Source of the DNA: Arcobacter iocasae
Lineage (GTDB): Bacteria > Campylobacterota > Campylobacteria > Campylobacterales > Arcobacteraceae
DNA: 64,000 nucleotides
Direction: 5' to 3'
NCBI RefSeq assembly: GCF_042214795.1
Contig: NZ_CP090177.1
Location: 1,426,001 to 1,490,000, forward strand
Position numbers and translations under genes: made by a program. A model generated the notes under the pieces. That model did no database searches and was not told where the DNA came from. It saw only the letters and a program-made list of their open reading frames with translations. Positions 16,709-25,286 of the stretch are shown here, one piece after another; position 1 is the first letter of the stretch, and each line of letters opens with the position of its first letter.

Positions 16709-17831
16709 AAAACTTGGTAGAAATATTATGGTTTTGGCTATTTTTTTAGCCTTTATGGGAATGGGAGTTGTTGATCCAATTTTGCCAGATATTGCACGAA
16801 AATTAGGAGCTAACCACTGGCAAGTTGAGATGCTTTTTAGTGCTTATATTTTAATGATGGCTTTTATGATGTTACCAGCTGGTGTCCTTGCAACTAAATA
16901 TGGGGATAAAGTGATTATGGTATCAGGATTAGGTTTAGTTTCTGTTTTTGCTACTTTATGTGCTTTGTCCAATTCTATATTTGAAATATCTTTATTTCGT
17001 GCTGGTTGGGGCTTCTCAAATGCAATGTTTTTTTCAACAGCCTTAGTAATACTTATTGCTTTGTCCCATGAATACCAAAAAGCTGTAAGTTTATTTGAAG
17101 GGGCTATTGGTTTTGGAATATCTGCTGGTCCTTTACTTGGAGGATTATTGGGTAATCACTCTTGGAGATATCCCTTTTTAGCCACAGGGGCATTGACTTT
17201 AATTGCTTTTATTGCAGTAATTCTTTTTGTAAAGATTCCAAAAGCACAAGATAAGAGAAAAAGTATTTCATTAGCAGATTTAAAAGCTCTTTTTTCAAAT
17301 AAAAAATTTATATTAATTTCTATTTCTGCAATGTTATATTTTTATGGTTTTATTGTAGTACTTGCATATTCTCCTTTAGTTGTAAATCTAAATCCTATAG
17401 AAATAGGTTTATTATTCTTTGGTTGGGGATTGGCTTTAGCTTGTGGGTCTATAATTATTAGTACAAAATTAGAAAAGATGTATAAAGTTAAGCAAATAAT
17501 ACCTGTGAGTGTATTTATTTTTTCAATGATACTTTTATGTATCATGGGAACTAATAGTAAATCACTAATGATTATGCTAATAATACTTTCAGGGCTTTTA
17601 TCTGGTATTAATAACTCACTTTTAACTTCTTATGTTATGGAAATAAATTTTGAGAAAAATATTATATCTGGAGGATTTAATTTCTTAAGATGGATGGGAG
17701 CTGCTTGTGCACCAATTATATCTGGGTACATTGCTGGTGTTACTAATAATATGCAACTACCTTTTCTAATAGCTGCTTTGTTATCTTTAATATCTTGTTT
17801 ATTGTTATTTAAATTAAGAGTTGCAAAGTAG
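16692..17831 (+). CDS. Major facilitator superfamily exporter (drug:H+ antiporter type)
   Basis: About 379 aa with 12 hydrophobic segments. VVDPILPDIARKLGA after helix 1 and the motif LATKYGDKVIM between helices 2 and 3 are typical of DHA1 multidrug exporters; GFGISAGPLLGG matches the antiporter motif C in helix 5. The start is uncertain: ATG 16692, GTG 16698 or TTG 16683 are in frame and all overlap the MarR gene end. It is regulated with the MarR gene, so probably an inducible efflux pump of unknown substrate. Confidence 0.85.
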   Translation: MIVKNKKLGRNIMVLAIFLAFMGMGVVDPILPDIARKLGANHWQVEMLFSAYILMMAFMMLPAGVLATKYGDKVIMVSGLGLVSVFATLCALSNSIFEISLFRAGWGFSNAMFFSTALVILIALSHEYQKAVSLFEGAIGFGISAGPLLGGLLGNHSWRYPFLATGALTLIAFIAVILFVKIPKAQDKRKSISLADLKALFSNKKFILISISAMLYFYGFIVVLAYSPLVVNLNPIEIGLLFFGWGLALACGSIIISTKLEKMYKVKQIIPVSVFIFSMILLCIMGTNSKSLMIMLIILSGLLSGINNSLLTSYVMEINFEKNIISGGFNFLRWMGAACAPIISGYIAGVTNNMQLPFLIAALLSLISCLLLFKLRVAK

Positions 17832-17847
17832 AGAAGTCTCTACTTTG
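17824..17847. terminator. Bidirectional terminator between MFS gene and gatB
   Basis: CAAAGTAGAGA and TCTCTACTTTG form an 11-bp perfect inverted repeat with two bases between, followed by T-rich DNA. It contains the MFS stop codon and serves the convergent gatB. Confidence 0.7.
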
Positions 17848-17848
17848 T

Positions 17849-19267
17849 TTATGCTAATCTTTGTTTTAAAAGTTCACTTACTTTTTGAGGATTTGCAGTA
17901 CCTTTACTAGCTTTCATAGTTTGACCTACGAAGAAAGCAAACATTTTTTCTTTTCCTGCTTTGTATTCTTCAACTTTGTCTTGATTGTTAGTTAAAATTT
18001 CATCAATCATAGTTAGTAAAGCACCATCATCAGATACTTGTTTTAATCCTAGTTTTTCAATGACATCATCAACACTTGCGTCATTTTCCATTAGGTAATC
18101 AAGTACTTCTTTAGCAGCTTTCCCAGAGATAGTATCATCTTCGATTTTTTTAACTATTGTTGCTAGTTTTTTAGCATCAACTGGTGATGATGTAAGCGAA
18201 TCTGTTAATCTTCCTTGTAGTTCAACTGTTAACCAAGTAACTGCATTTTTACCACTAATTCCTTCTTCTAACATCTCTTCAAAGAAGTGTGCCATCTCAA
18301 GTTGACTTGTAATAACACTTGCATCATAATCTTTAATTCCATACTCTTTTACAAATCTAGCTTTTTTCTCATCTGGAAGTTCTGGGATTTGTGAATATTT
18401 TTCCATCATTTCATCTGTAATAATTACAGGTCTTAAATCTGGGTCTGGGAAATATCTATAATCAGCCGCATCCTCTTTCCCTCTCATAGAACGAGTTTCA
18501 CCTTTTTCTGGGTCAAATAGTCTTGTTTCTTGTACTATCTCAGTTGAGTGAATACCATCTTCCCAAGCTTCAATATGTCTATTTACTTCATAAGCAATTG
18601 CTTTTTCAATAAATTTAAATGAGTTCATATTTTTGATTTCACATCTTGTATAAAGGTTTGTATCACCTTTTGGTCTAATAGAAACATTAACATCACATCT
18701 AAAGCTTCCCTCTTGCATATTAGCATCACTAATTCCAAGGTATCTTACTATTGAATGAAGTTTTTTAAGATATAAAATTGCTTCTTCAGCTGTTCTCATA
18801 TCTGGTTCACTTACTATTTCAAGTAAAGGTGTTCCAGCTCTATTTAAATCCACATGTGAAACTGCTCCTGCATGGATATTTTTACCCGCGTCATTTTCTA
18901 AGTGAGCTCGTGTTACTCCAATAGTTTTTTGGCTTCCATCAGGAAAATCAATAACTAATTCTCCAAGTCCTACAACAGGAACTTCAAATTGAGATATTTG
19001 GTAACCAGATGGTAGGTCAGGATAGAAATAGTTTTTTCTATTAAAAATAGATTTTTGATTAATTTTTGATTTTAATGCAGTTCCTAACATAATTGCTTTA
19101 TGAACAGCCTCTTTATTTAATACAGGAAGAGCTCCTGGAAGACCTAAACAAGTAGGACATACATTTGTATTTGGATCTTCTCCAAAACTAGTTGCACACG
19201 AACAAAAAAGTTTACTATTTGTGTTCAGTTGTACATGTACCTCAAGACCTATTATTACTTCAAACAT
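17849..19267 (-). CDS. gatB: Asp/Glu-tRNA amidotransferase subunit B
   Basis: 472 aa, typical for GatB. Begins FEVIIGLEVHVQLNT with the cradle-domain motifs CSCATSFGEDPNTNVCPTCLGLPGALP (two Cys pairs for zinc), FYPDLPSGYQISQ and NRAGTPLLEIVSEPD; the C-terminal helical YqeY-like tRNA-binding domain follows. With GatA and GatC it converts misacylated Glu-tRNAGln or Asp-tRNAAsn. It lies nine bases downstream of the SurA-like gene. Confidence 0.96.
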   Translation of the reverse strand: MFEVIIGLEVHVQLNTNSKLFCSCATSFGEDPNTNVCPTCLGLPGALPVLNKEAVHKAIMLGTALKSKINQKSIFNRKNYFYPDLPSGYQISQFEVPVVGLGELVIDFPDGSQKTIGVTRAHLENDAGKNIHAGAVSHVDLNRAGTPLLEIVSEPDMRTAEEAILYLKKLHSIVRYLGISDANMQEGSFRCDVNVSIRPKGDTNLYTRCEIKNMNSFKFIEKAIAYEVNRHIEAWEDGIHSTEIVQETRLFDPEKGETRSMRGKEDAADYRYFPDPDLRPVIITDEMMEKYSQIPELPDEKKARFVKEYGIKDYDASVITSQLEMAHFFEEMLEEGISGKNAVTWLTVELQGRLTDSLTSSPVDAKKLATIVKKIEDDTISGKAAKEVLDYLMENDASVDDVIEKLGLKQVSDDGALLTMIDEILTNNQDKVEEYKAGKEKMFAFFVGQTMKASKGTANPQKVSELLKQRLA

Positions 19268-19276
19268 CTATTTCCT

Positions 19277-20128
19277 TTATCTTATCACTTTTATATCAGC
19301 TGTTAATTTTAATTTTTCAAAATATTCTTTTAAGAATTTTTGTTCTCTTTCACCCATTAATGCATTAAAGATTTTTTCTTTTACATCATCAAATTTTAAA
19401 GTAGTAACTCCACTTTTACTTTTTACAAAAAACATTACAAAAGTTCTATCTGCTGTAAAAATTGGTGTAAAAGTACCATCTTTTGTATCATTTAAAAGGA
19501 ATTTCAATTGTGGATTTAATTTATCTTGCTCTAAAGTAAAGTCTTTTTTTACAACATCATTTAAAAGTGCCATTGGATTTTGAGATATTGTTATTAAAGA
19601 TCTTTTATTTTTACTAGCATATTGAGTTACATTTATTTTTGCGGCAGTCGTAAACATTGCTTGGTTATTGTCATAATAAATTTTTAAATCTTCTTGTGTA
19701 GCAACTGGAATATTACCTCTTACTAGTTTCTCTGCTAATTTTCTTTTTAAAATCTCTTTTTTAGTTCGTTCTTCAAACTTATCAAAGTCTTTATTTTTTT
19801 GTCTAAGGATTGATTTAAATGTGTATAAATCCATACCATTAGAAGCAGCTAGTTTTTCTAAATAATCATTAACTTCAAAAATATCAACTGTTATATTTTG
19901 TTTTTCAAGCTCTTGCTTATACAAAATCTCATCAATTAATGCACTAACAGCATCTGCTTTTTTTAAGTTAGTTTCAGCCATCTTTTCATTTATATCATTT
20001 GTAGTTATTGGTTCATCATTCACTGTTAAAGCTAAGGCATCTATCATTTGTGCATTTGAAAATGTAAATGTTGCCATCAAAGTAAAAAGAACTCTTTTAG
20101 CAAAAAGTTTAATTTGCTTATCTTTCAT
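19277..20128 (-). CDS. Periplasmic SurA-like chaperone/peptidyl-prolyl isomerase
   Basis: 283 aa. A signal peptide (residues about 1-26) precedes a SurA N-terminal type helical domain at 30-150 (LALTVNDEPITTNDINEKM, then SALIDEILYKQELEKQNI). Residues about 155-270 resemble a divergent parvulin domain (INVTQYASK..., FTADRTFVMFFVKSK). It likely helps outer-membrane protein folding. It is separated from the upstream D-lactate dehydrogenase-like gene by a hairpin and runs into gatB nine bases later. Confidence 0.78.
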   Translation of the reverse strand: MKDKQIKLFAKRVLFTLMATFTFSNAQMIDALALTVNDEPITTNDINEKMAETNLKKADAVSALIDEILYKQELEKQNITVDIFEVNDYLEKLAASNGMDLYTFKSILRQKNKDFDKFEERTKKEILKRKLAEKLVRGNIPVATQEDLKIYYDNNQAMFTTAAKINVTQYASKNKRSLITISQNPMALLNDVVKKDFTLEQDKLNPQLKFLLNDTKDGTFTPIFTADRTFVMFFVKSKSGVTTLKFDDVKEKIFNALMGEREQKFLKEYFEKLKLTADIKVIR

Positions 20129-20150
20129 CGTTTAATCCTTTTTTATAAAG

Positions 20151-20184
20151 CAAATATTCTACCACAAAGTTGGTAAAATATTTG
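20151..20184 (-). terminator. Hairpin between the D-lactate dehydrogenase-like gene and the SurA-like gene
   Basis: CAAATATT and TACCA pair with TGGTA and AATATTTG around a six-base loop CAAAGT (one C/A mismatch). It lies 20 bases past the stop of the 943-aa gene and probably ends the lactate island transcript, at least in part. Confidence 0.55.
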
Positions 20185-20203
20185 TTTGATGAAAGTTGTG
20201 TTT

Positions 20204-23035
20204 TTAAACTTTAGTAGAACTACATCTATTTACTAAATATAAAATCGAATTATAGTCAAGCCCTGAATGTTCACTTAAACCTATTTCACAAGTTTTTGAT
20301 GTAGAAAATGCAAGTTTTGCTCTTGATGTTTGCTCTTTTAGTTTGTTAAGTGCTGAATCATTTAGTTCAGGGAAATTAAATCCTCTATCCCCTGCAAATC
20401 CACAACATTTTACATCTGTTGGAACTATTACTTCATTTGCACATAATTTTGCAAGATCAATAAATTTTTCATGTATACCCATTTTTCTTGAACTACAAGT
20501 TGAGTGAATTGTTATTGGTTCATCTATTTTTGTAAGTTCTAATTCATTTACTACATAGTCTAAACAAAATTCAATAGGTTCATAAATCTTGATATCGCTA
20601 ATAAAACTTTCGTGCATCTTTTTAGTACAAGGACTTGTATCACATAAAATTGGATATTCGCCATTAGCACTTGCATCTATTAAAGCTTGTTCTAGTTGGA
20701 TAGATTTGTGTTCAGCTTGTTTTTTAAATCCTTTTGAAGAAAAAGGCATACCACAACATAACTCTTCAAGTTCTTTTGGTAATATGATTTCAAAACCTGC
20801 TTTTTGAAGAACTTCAACTGTTGTATCATATAGATTTTTCTCTTCTTGAGAAAAACTACTTTGTCCCATAGTTCTACTTAAGCAAGAAGGGAAATAGACT
20901 ACTTTTTTATCACTTGCTTTATTTACAAATTTTTTATTTATACTTAAACCACTTGGTAATGTTGCACTCCATTTTGGTGTTCCTAGAAGTCTTCTAAAGC
21001 TACTTGTCATTCCACTCATTAAAGAAGTACCTACTAAATTGTGAACAAGATTTGCACCTTTTAACCCTACTCTCATTCCACTTAATGTTGTAGAAAAGTT
21101 ATTTGCAATAAATGTTGCAATCTTATCTTGAGTTGGAGTTATTCTTTCATGTCTTAGATACTTCGTAAGAGCTCCAGTATCAATTCCAACTGGACAAGCA
21201 GTTGAACATAAGCTACATGTTGCACAGGTTTCTAAGCCATCATATACATATGCTTCTTTTAATTCATCAGCTTCTTTTTGTTCACCAATTGATTCTAATC
21301 TACTTATTTCTCTATTTGCTACAATTCTATGTCTAGGAGTAAAAGTAATGGCATTTGAAGGACACATTGGTTCACAAAATCCACACTCAATACAAGTATC
21401 AACTAAATCATTAGTTTGTGGTAGTGGTTTTAAGTTTTTTAAATGGGCTTGTTTATCATGATTTATTATTACGCCTGGATTTAAAATACCACTTGGGTCA
21501 AATATATTTTTAATACTTTCCATCATATTAAATGCAGCTTTCCCCCATTCTAACTCTATAAATGCAGCCATATTTCTACCTGTCCCATGTTCTGCTTTTA
21601 AGCTTCCTTGGTATTTTAGGGCAACTGAATTAGTAACATCATTCATAAATTCATCATATCTTTTTATCTCTTTTTCATCATTGAAATCCTGGGTAAATAC
21701 AAAGTGAAAATTCCCATCTAAGGCATGTCCAAAAATAAGTGCTTCGTGGTAACCATGTTTTTCAAATAAGCTTTGAAGTTCTAATGTTGCTTCTGATAAA
21801 GATTCTATTGGATAAGCAACATCTTCAATAATAACTGTTGTTCCTATTTTTCGTACAGCTCCAACAGCTGGAAAAAGACCTTTTCTTATTTTCCAAAATA
21901 GTGTATATTCTTCTACTTTTGAAGTGAATTCTATATCTCTTACAGTTGTAAATTCACTTAAAAGAGTCTCTATTTCTTTTGTTTGTTTTGTTAAGTTTGT
22001 TTTTTTATTAGCTCTTGTTTCCACTAATAAAGCTGTTACTTCATTATTGAACTGTTTTAAATACTCTGGCATTCCTTCTTTATCTTGTACAGATTTTAAG
22101 GCTTTATTATCCATAAGTTCAACAGCATCTACAACTATTTTTTTATCATCTTTTGCTAATTTTATTTTTGCTACGGCATCACAAGCATCTTTAATATTTT
22201 TAAAAAATATTAAAGCACTTGCTTTATTTGGATAATCTTCTACTGTGTTATAAGTCACTTCTTCAATAAAGGCTAAAGTACCTTCACTTCCAATTATTAA
22301 GTGAGATAAAATATCAAATTCATCTTCATAATCAATAAGGGCATTTAAAGAGTACCCACATGTATTTTTTATCTTATATTTTTTCTCTATTAACTTACTT
22401 AATTCTTGATTGTCTTTTGTTATTTTTGCTAACTCTTTTAAATCATTTAAAAGTTTTCCATGCTCTTTTTTAAACTCTTTTTTTGATTTTTCACTAGCTG
22501 TATCAAGTCTTGTTCCATCTGCCATAATTAGTTTTATTGATTTTAGTGTTTTATATGAGTTTTGTGCTGTCCCACAACACATACCTGAAGCATTATTAGC
22601 TGCAATTCCACCTATCATAGCTGCATTTATACTTGCTGGATCTGGACCTATCTTTTTATTAAACTCTTTTAATATGTTATTTGCTTGTTCACCTGTAATT
22701 GCTGGTTCTAAGCTTATATAACTTTTATCTTCTGCCAATTTAAAATTAGTAAATTTTCTTGATGTAATTATCAAAATAGAATCACTAATTGCTTGTCCTG
22801 ATAAAGATGTTCCCCCTGCTCTAAAAGTGATTGGTAATTCTCTTTTATACGCTTCTTTTATGATAGCTTGCACTTCATCTGAATTGTCTGCTTTTATTAC
22901 AACTTTTGGAAGTAATCTATAAAATGATGCATCAGTTCCATAAACTAAAGTGTGAAGTTTATCTGTAAAAATTCTATTATGTTCAATATTTTTAGAAATG
23001 CTTTCTAAAAAATCTTTGTATTTCCCTTCTAACAT
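20204..23035 (-). CDS. dld: FAD-binding and Fe-S oxidoreductase, D-lactate dehydrogenase (Dld-II) type
   Basis: 943 aa fusion. FAD-binding PCMH domain at about 35-215 (FRAGGTSLSGQA; GGIAANNASGMCCGT), FAD-oxidase C-terminal domain at about 260-520 (FGHALDGNFHFVF; EHGTGRN), two 4Fe-4S motifs with Cys548/551/554/558 and Cys604/607/610/614, then two CCG-type domains (C760-C761, C877-C878) as in heterodisulfide reductase and LutA. This is the layout of quinone-linked D-lactate dehydrogenases of Shewanella and Campylobacter. Its position after a TRAP transporter and near LutABC supports D-lactate, although other D-2-hydroxy acids are possible. Confidence 0.88.
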   Translation of the reverse strand: MLEGKYKDFLESISKNIEHNRIFTDKLHTLVYGTDASFYRLLPKVVIKADNSDEVQAIIKEAYKRELPITFRAGGTSLSGQAISDSILIITSRKFTNFKLAEDKSYISLEPAITGEQANNILKEFNKKIGPDPASINAAMIGGIAANNASGMCCGTAQNSYKTLKSIKLIMADGTRLDTASEKSKKEFKKEHGKLLNDLKELAKITKDNQELSKLIEKKYKIKNTCGYSLNALIDYEDEFDILSHLIIGSEGTLAFIEEVTYNTVEDYPNKASALIFFKNIKDACDAVAKIKLAKDDKKIVVDAVELMDNKALKSVQDKEGMPEYLKQFNNEVTALLVETRANKKTNLTKQTKEIETLLSEFTTVRDIEFTSKVEEYTLFWKIRKGLFPAVGAVRKIGTTVIIEDVAYPIESLSEATLELQSLFEKHGYHEALIFGHALDGNFHFVFTQDFNDEKEIKRYDEFMNDVTNSVALKYQGSLKAEHGTGRNMAAFIELEWGKAAFNMMESIKNIFDPSGILNPGVIINHDKQAHLKNLKPLPQTNDLVDTCIECGFCEPMCPSNAITFTPRHRIVANREISRLESIGEQKEADELKEAYVYDGLETCATCSLCSTACPVGIDTGALTKYLRHERITPTQDKIATFIANNFSTTLSGMRVGLKGANLVHNLVGTSLMSGMTSSFRRLLGTPKWSATLPSGLSINKKFVNKASDKKVVYFPSCLSRTMGQSSFSQEEKNLYDTTVEVLQKAGFEIILPKELEELCCGMPFSSKGFKKQAEHKSIQLEQALIDASANGEYPILCDTSPCTKKMHESFISDIKIYEPIEFCLDYVVNELELTKIDEPITIHSTCSSRKMGIHEKFIDLAKLCANEVIVPTDVKCCGFAGDRGFNFPELNDSALNKLKEQTSRAKLAFSTSKTCEIGLSEHSGLDYNSILYLVNRCSSTKV

Positions 23036-23085
23036 TCAAAATCCTTTTTTATTTTTATAACTTTTAAAATGAAAAAAAGGCTTAT

Positions 23086-23199
23086 CTACTCTAGTCTTGG
23101 TACTGTGTATATTCTTTGTTGAGGGTCGTTTATGAATGAGTGCATTATGTCACTTTGTTTTAAAATTATATTTAATAACAGTTCTAAAAATTGTGACAT
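23086..23199 (-). CDS. Small ORF, 37 aa, between dctM and dld
   Basis: ATG at 23199-23197 follows a GAGG five bases upstream, 12 bases after the dctM stop; the frame runs 37 codons (MSQFLELLLNII... to ...IYTVPRLE) to a TAG at 23086, leaving 50 bp before dld. There is a hydrophobic N-terminal helix and a polar C-terminal tail. No known family is recognised. It could be a small regulatory or membrane-associated protein of the lactate island, or a chance ORF over a regulatory inverted repeat that includes its start codon. Confidence 0.45.
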   Translation of the reverse strand: MSQFLELLLNIILKQSDIMHSFINDPQQRIYTVPRLE

Positions 23200-23202
23200 A
23201 AT
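23144..23202. promoter_or_regulatory. Perfect 10-bp inverted repeat between dctM and dld
   Basis: ATTATGTCAC (23144-23153) and GTGACATAAT (23193-23202) are exact inverse copies separated by 39 bases. They could be paired operator sites (centres 49 bp apart, nearly five helix turns) controlling dld separately, or the stem of an RNA structure. The right arm includes the start codon of the 37-codon ORF. Confidence 0.55.
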
Positions 23203-23211
23203 ACCTCTTTG

Positions 23212-24573
23212 TTAGTTTGTAATACTCATTCCAAATATTTGTGGATAGAATGCAACTAGTGCTAATACAATCATTTGTATTAAAATAAATGGTAAAACAC
23301 CTTTATAAATATCTATTGTCCTTACTCCATCTGGGGCACAGCCTTTTAAATAAAAGAGTGCAAACCCAAATGGTGGGGTTAAGAATGATGTTTGTAAATT
23401 CATTGCTATTAAAATAGCAAACCATACTGGGTCAATTCCTAGTGTTTGTGAAACAGGAATTAATATTGGTACTATTATATATGAAATTTCTATAAAATCA
23501 ATAAAGAAACCTAAAAATAATATAGCTAACATTGTAAATATTATAAATGACCATTTCCCATCACCACCTGGTAAGTTCAGCATAAAGTCATGAACAATAT
23601 CTTCTCCACCTGTATATGAAAATACCATAGAAAAAGCTGTTGCACCAATTAAAATAGCAAATACCATTGATGTAATTTTAACAGATTCTAAAGCTGCTTC
23701 TTTTACCATATCCGTTGTAAATGTTCTATACATTAAAGCTAGAAAAATTGCACCTAAACATCCAACTGCTGCAGATTCTGTTGGTGTTGCTACACCTTCA
23801 AAGATAGAACCCAAAACTAAAACAATAAGCGTAAGTGAAGGAATAATTGCAATAAGTGCTTGAACTATTTGTTGTTTTTTTGTTCCCATATCTGCATGTT
23901 TTGGAATAGCTGGTGCCATATCTTTTTTGAAATATGAAACAATTAATATAAAAAGAATATATGCAACAACAAGAGCAAGCCCTGGCCAAACAGCAGATGA
24001 AAATAAATCACCAACAGGAACTTGGAATACATCACCTAATATGATTAATACAAGAGAAGGAGGAATAATTTGTCCTAATGTTCCTGATGCACAGATTGTT
24101 CCAGCAGCAAGTGGGACATTATATTTGTATTTCATCATAACTGGAAGTGAAATAACCCCCATAGCTACAACAGAAGCCCCAACAACCCCAGTAGAAGCAG
24201 CAAGTAGTGTTCCTACAAGTACAGTTGAGATTGCAACTCCACCTCTAATTTCTCCAAATAAGAATCCCATAGATTCAAGTAATTTTTCAGCAAGACCAGT
24301 TTTTTGTAAAACAATACCCATAAAAATAAACATAGGAATAGCCATCAAAATAGTATTTTGTTGAATTGCATAAATTCTAAAAGGCATATAGTCAAACATT
24401 AATATACCTTCATGAACACCTTCAATTAAGCTATGTAGGCTACCATCAAATCCAATTTCTACAATTCCCGCTATTATTCCAAAAAATACAGAAACAGCAG
24501 CAAAAGTAAAGGCAACTGGAAATCCAATTAACAACATAAATAATGCTGTAAAAAACATGATTACACCAATCAT
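23212..24573 (-). CDS. dctM: TRAP transporter large permease
   Basis: 453 aa with about 12-13 hydrophobic segments. Motifs typical of DctM are GTLLAASTGVVGASVVAMGVI, ASGTLGQIIPPS and the C-terminal LQTSFLTPPFGFALFYLKG. It forms the Na+-driven translocation channel of a tripartite periplasmic transporter. The subgroup resembles those annotated for mannitol, chloroaromatic or lactate-type 2-hydroxy acids. Its ATG overlaps the dctQ stop by four bases. Confidence 0.92.
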   Translation of the reverse strand: MIGVIMFFTALFMLLIGFPVAFTFAAVSVFFGIIAGIVEIGFDGSLHSLIEGVHEGILMFDYMPFRIYAIQQNTILMAIPMFIFMGIVLQKTGLAEKLLESMGFLFGEIRGGVAISTVLVGTLLAASTGVVGASVVAMGVISLPVMMKYKYNVPLAAGTICASGTLGQIIPPSLVLIILGDVFQVPVGDLFSSAVWPGLALVVAYILFILIVSYFKKDMAPAIPKHADMGTKKQQIVQALIAIIPSLTLIVLVLGSIFEGVATPTESAAVGCLGAIFLALMYRTFTTDMVKEAALESVKITSMVFAILIGATAFSMVFSYTGGEDIVHDFMLNLPGGDGKWSFIIFTMLAILFLGFFIDFIEISYIIVPILIPVSQTLGIDPVWFAILIAMNLQTSFLTPPFGFALFYLKGCAPDGVRTIDIYKGVLPFILIQMIVLALVAFYPQIFGMSITN

Positions 24574-25178
24574 TTAGAATCCCCTCTTTCATCAATATCA
24601 ATAGTGTGAAATTTATGTTGTTCTAAATCACATTTTAGATTTGATATTTCACCTTTTAAATTATAATCATCTGATGGGTGAAGTCCTTTGTAGATATTTA
24701 AATTTTTAATAAAGTACCCAATTGATGTTATTATTAAAAGTAAAAATGATAAAGGAATTAAAGATTTAACAATCCATCTATATGGTAAGCCACCTGGATC
24801 ACCACTTTGTTCCATTGATAAGTATGCTTCATGAGCATTATTAATTGAACTTAGTCCTACAAGTATTGCTATTGGTAATATAAAAGCAATAACACCAGTC
24901 ATATTAATCATTGCTTTTTTTCTATCAGTCAATCTATCATAGATTAAGTCTACTCTTACATGTCCATCTTCTTTTAAAGTATATGACATTCCTAAAAGTA
25001 TAACTATAGAAAACAGATGCCACTCCATCTCTTGCATTGCAATACTTCCATCCCTAAAAAAGTATCTCATGACAACATCATAAAAGACATTTAAAATCAT
25101 AAGTACCATAGCAATAGAAGTAATAGTTCCAATAAAATTAGCAAATTTATCGAAACCTTTTTCTAGTTTTAACAGCAT
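24570..25178 (-). CDS. dctQ: TRAP transporter small permease
   Basis: 202 aa, with four hydrophobic segments in residues 15-170 (VLMILNVFYDVVMRYFF; MEWHLFSIVILLGMSYTLKEDGHVRVDLIY) as in DctQ proteins. The C-terminal 35 residues are a polar cytoplasmic tail longer than usual. It bridges the binding protein and the large permease. It is separated from dctP by 108 bp holding a strong hairpin and translationally coupled to dctM. Confidence 0.9.
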   Translation of the reverse strand: MLLKLEKGFDKFANFIGTITSIAMVLMILNVFYDVVMRYFFRDGSIAMQEMEWHLFSIVILLGMSYTLKEDGHVRVDLIYDRLTDRKKAMINMTGVIAFILPIAILVGLSSINNAHEAYLSMEQSGDPGGLPYRWIVKSLIPLSFLLLIITSIGYFIKNLNIYKGLHPSDDYNLKGEISNLKCDLEQHKFHTIDIDERGDSK

Positions 25179-25251
25179 AAAATTCCTTTGGGTTTTTTAA
25201 ATAAGTCAGATAAATATACTGTATAAGTACATTTATCTAAATAAATAAAAG

Positions 25252-25279
25252 GTTTAATCCCTTAAAAAAGGGATTAAAC
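25252..25279 (-). terminator. Hairpin between dctP and dctQ (partial terminator/mRNA stabiliser)
   Basis: GTTTAATCCCTT and AAGGGATTAAAC form a 12-bp perfect inverted repeat with a four-base loop; on the minus strand a T-rich tail (CCTTTTATTTATTT) follows. It lies eight bases after the dctP stop. Such hairpins allow more binding protein than permease to be made. Confidence 0.7.
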
Positions 25280-25286
25280 AAACTTC

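Noticed and set aside
23441..23470. TGTTTGTGAAACA as another parS-like site in dctM
   Set aside because: It lacks the CACGTG/CATGTG centre and is three bases too short; it is just two half-like sequences.
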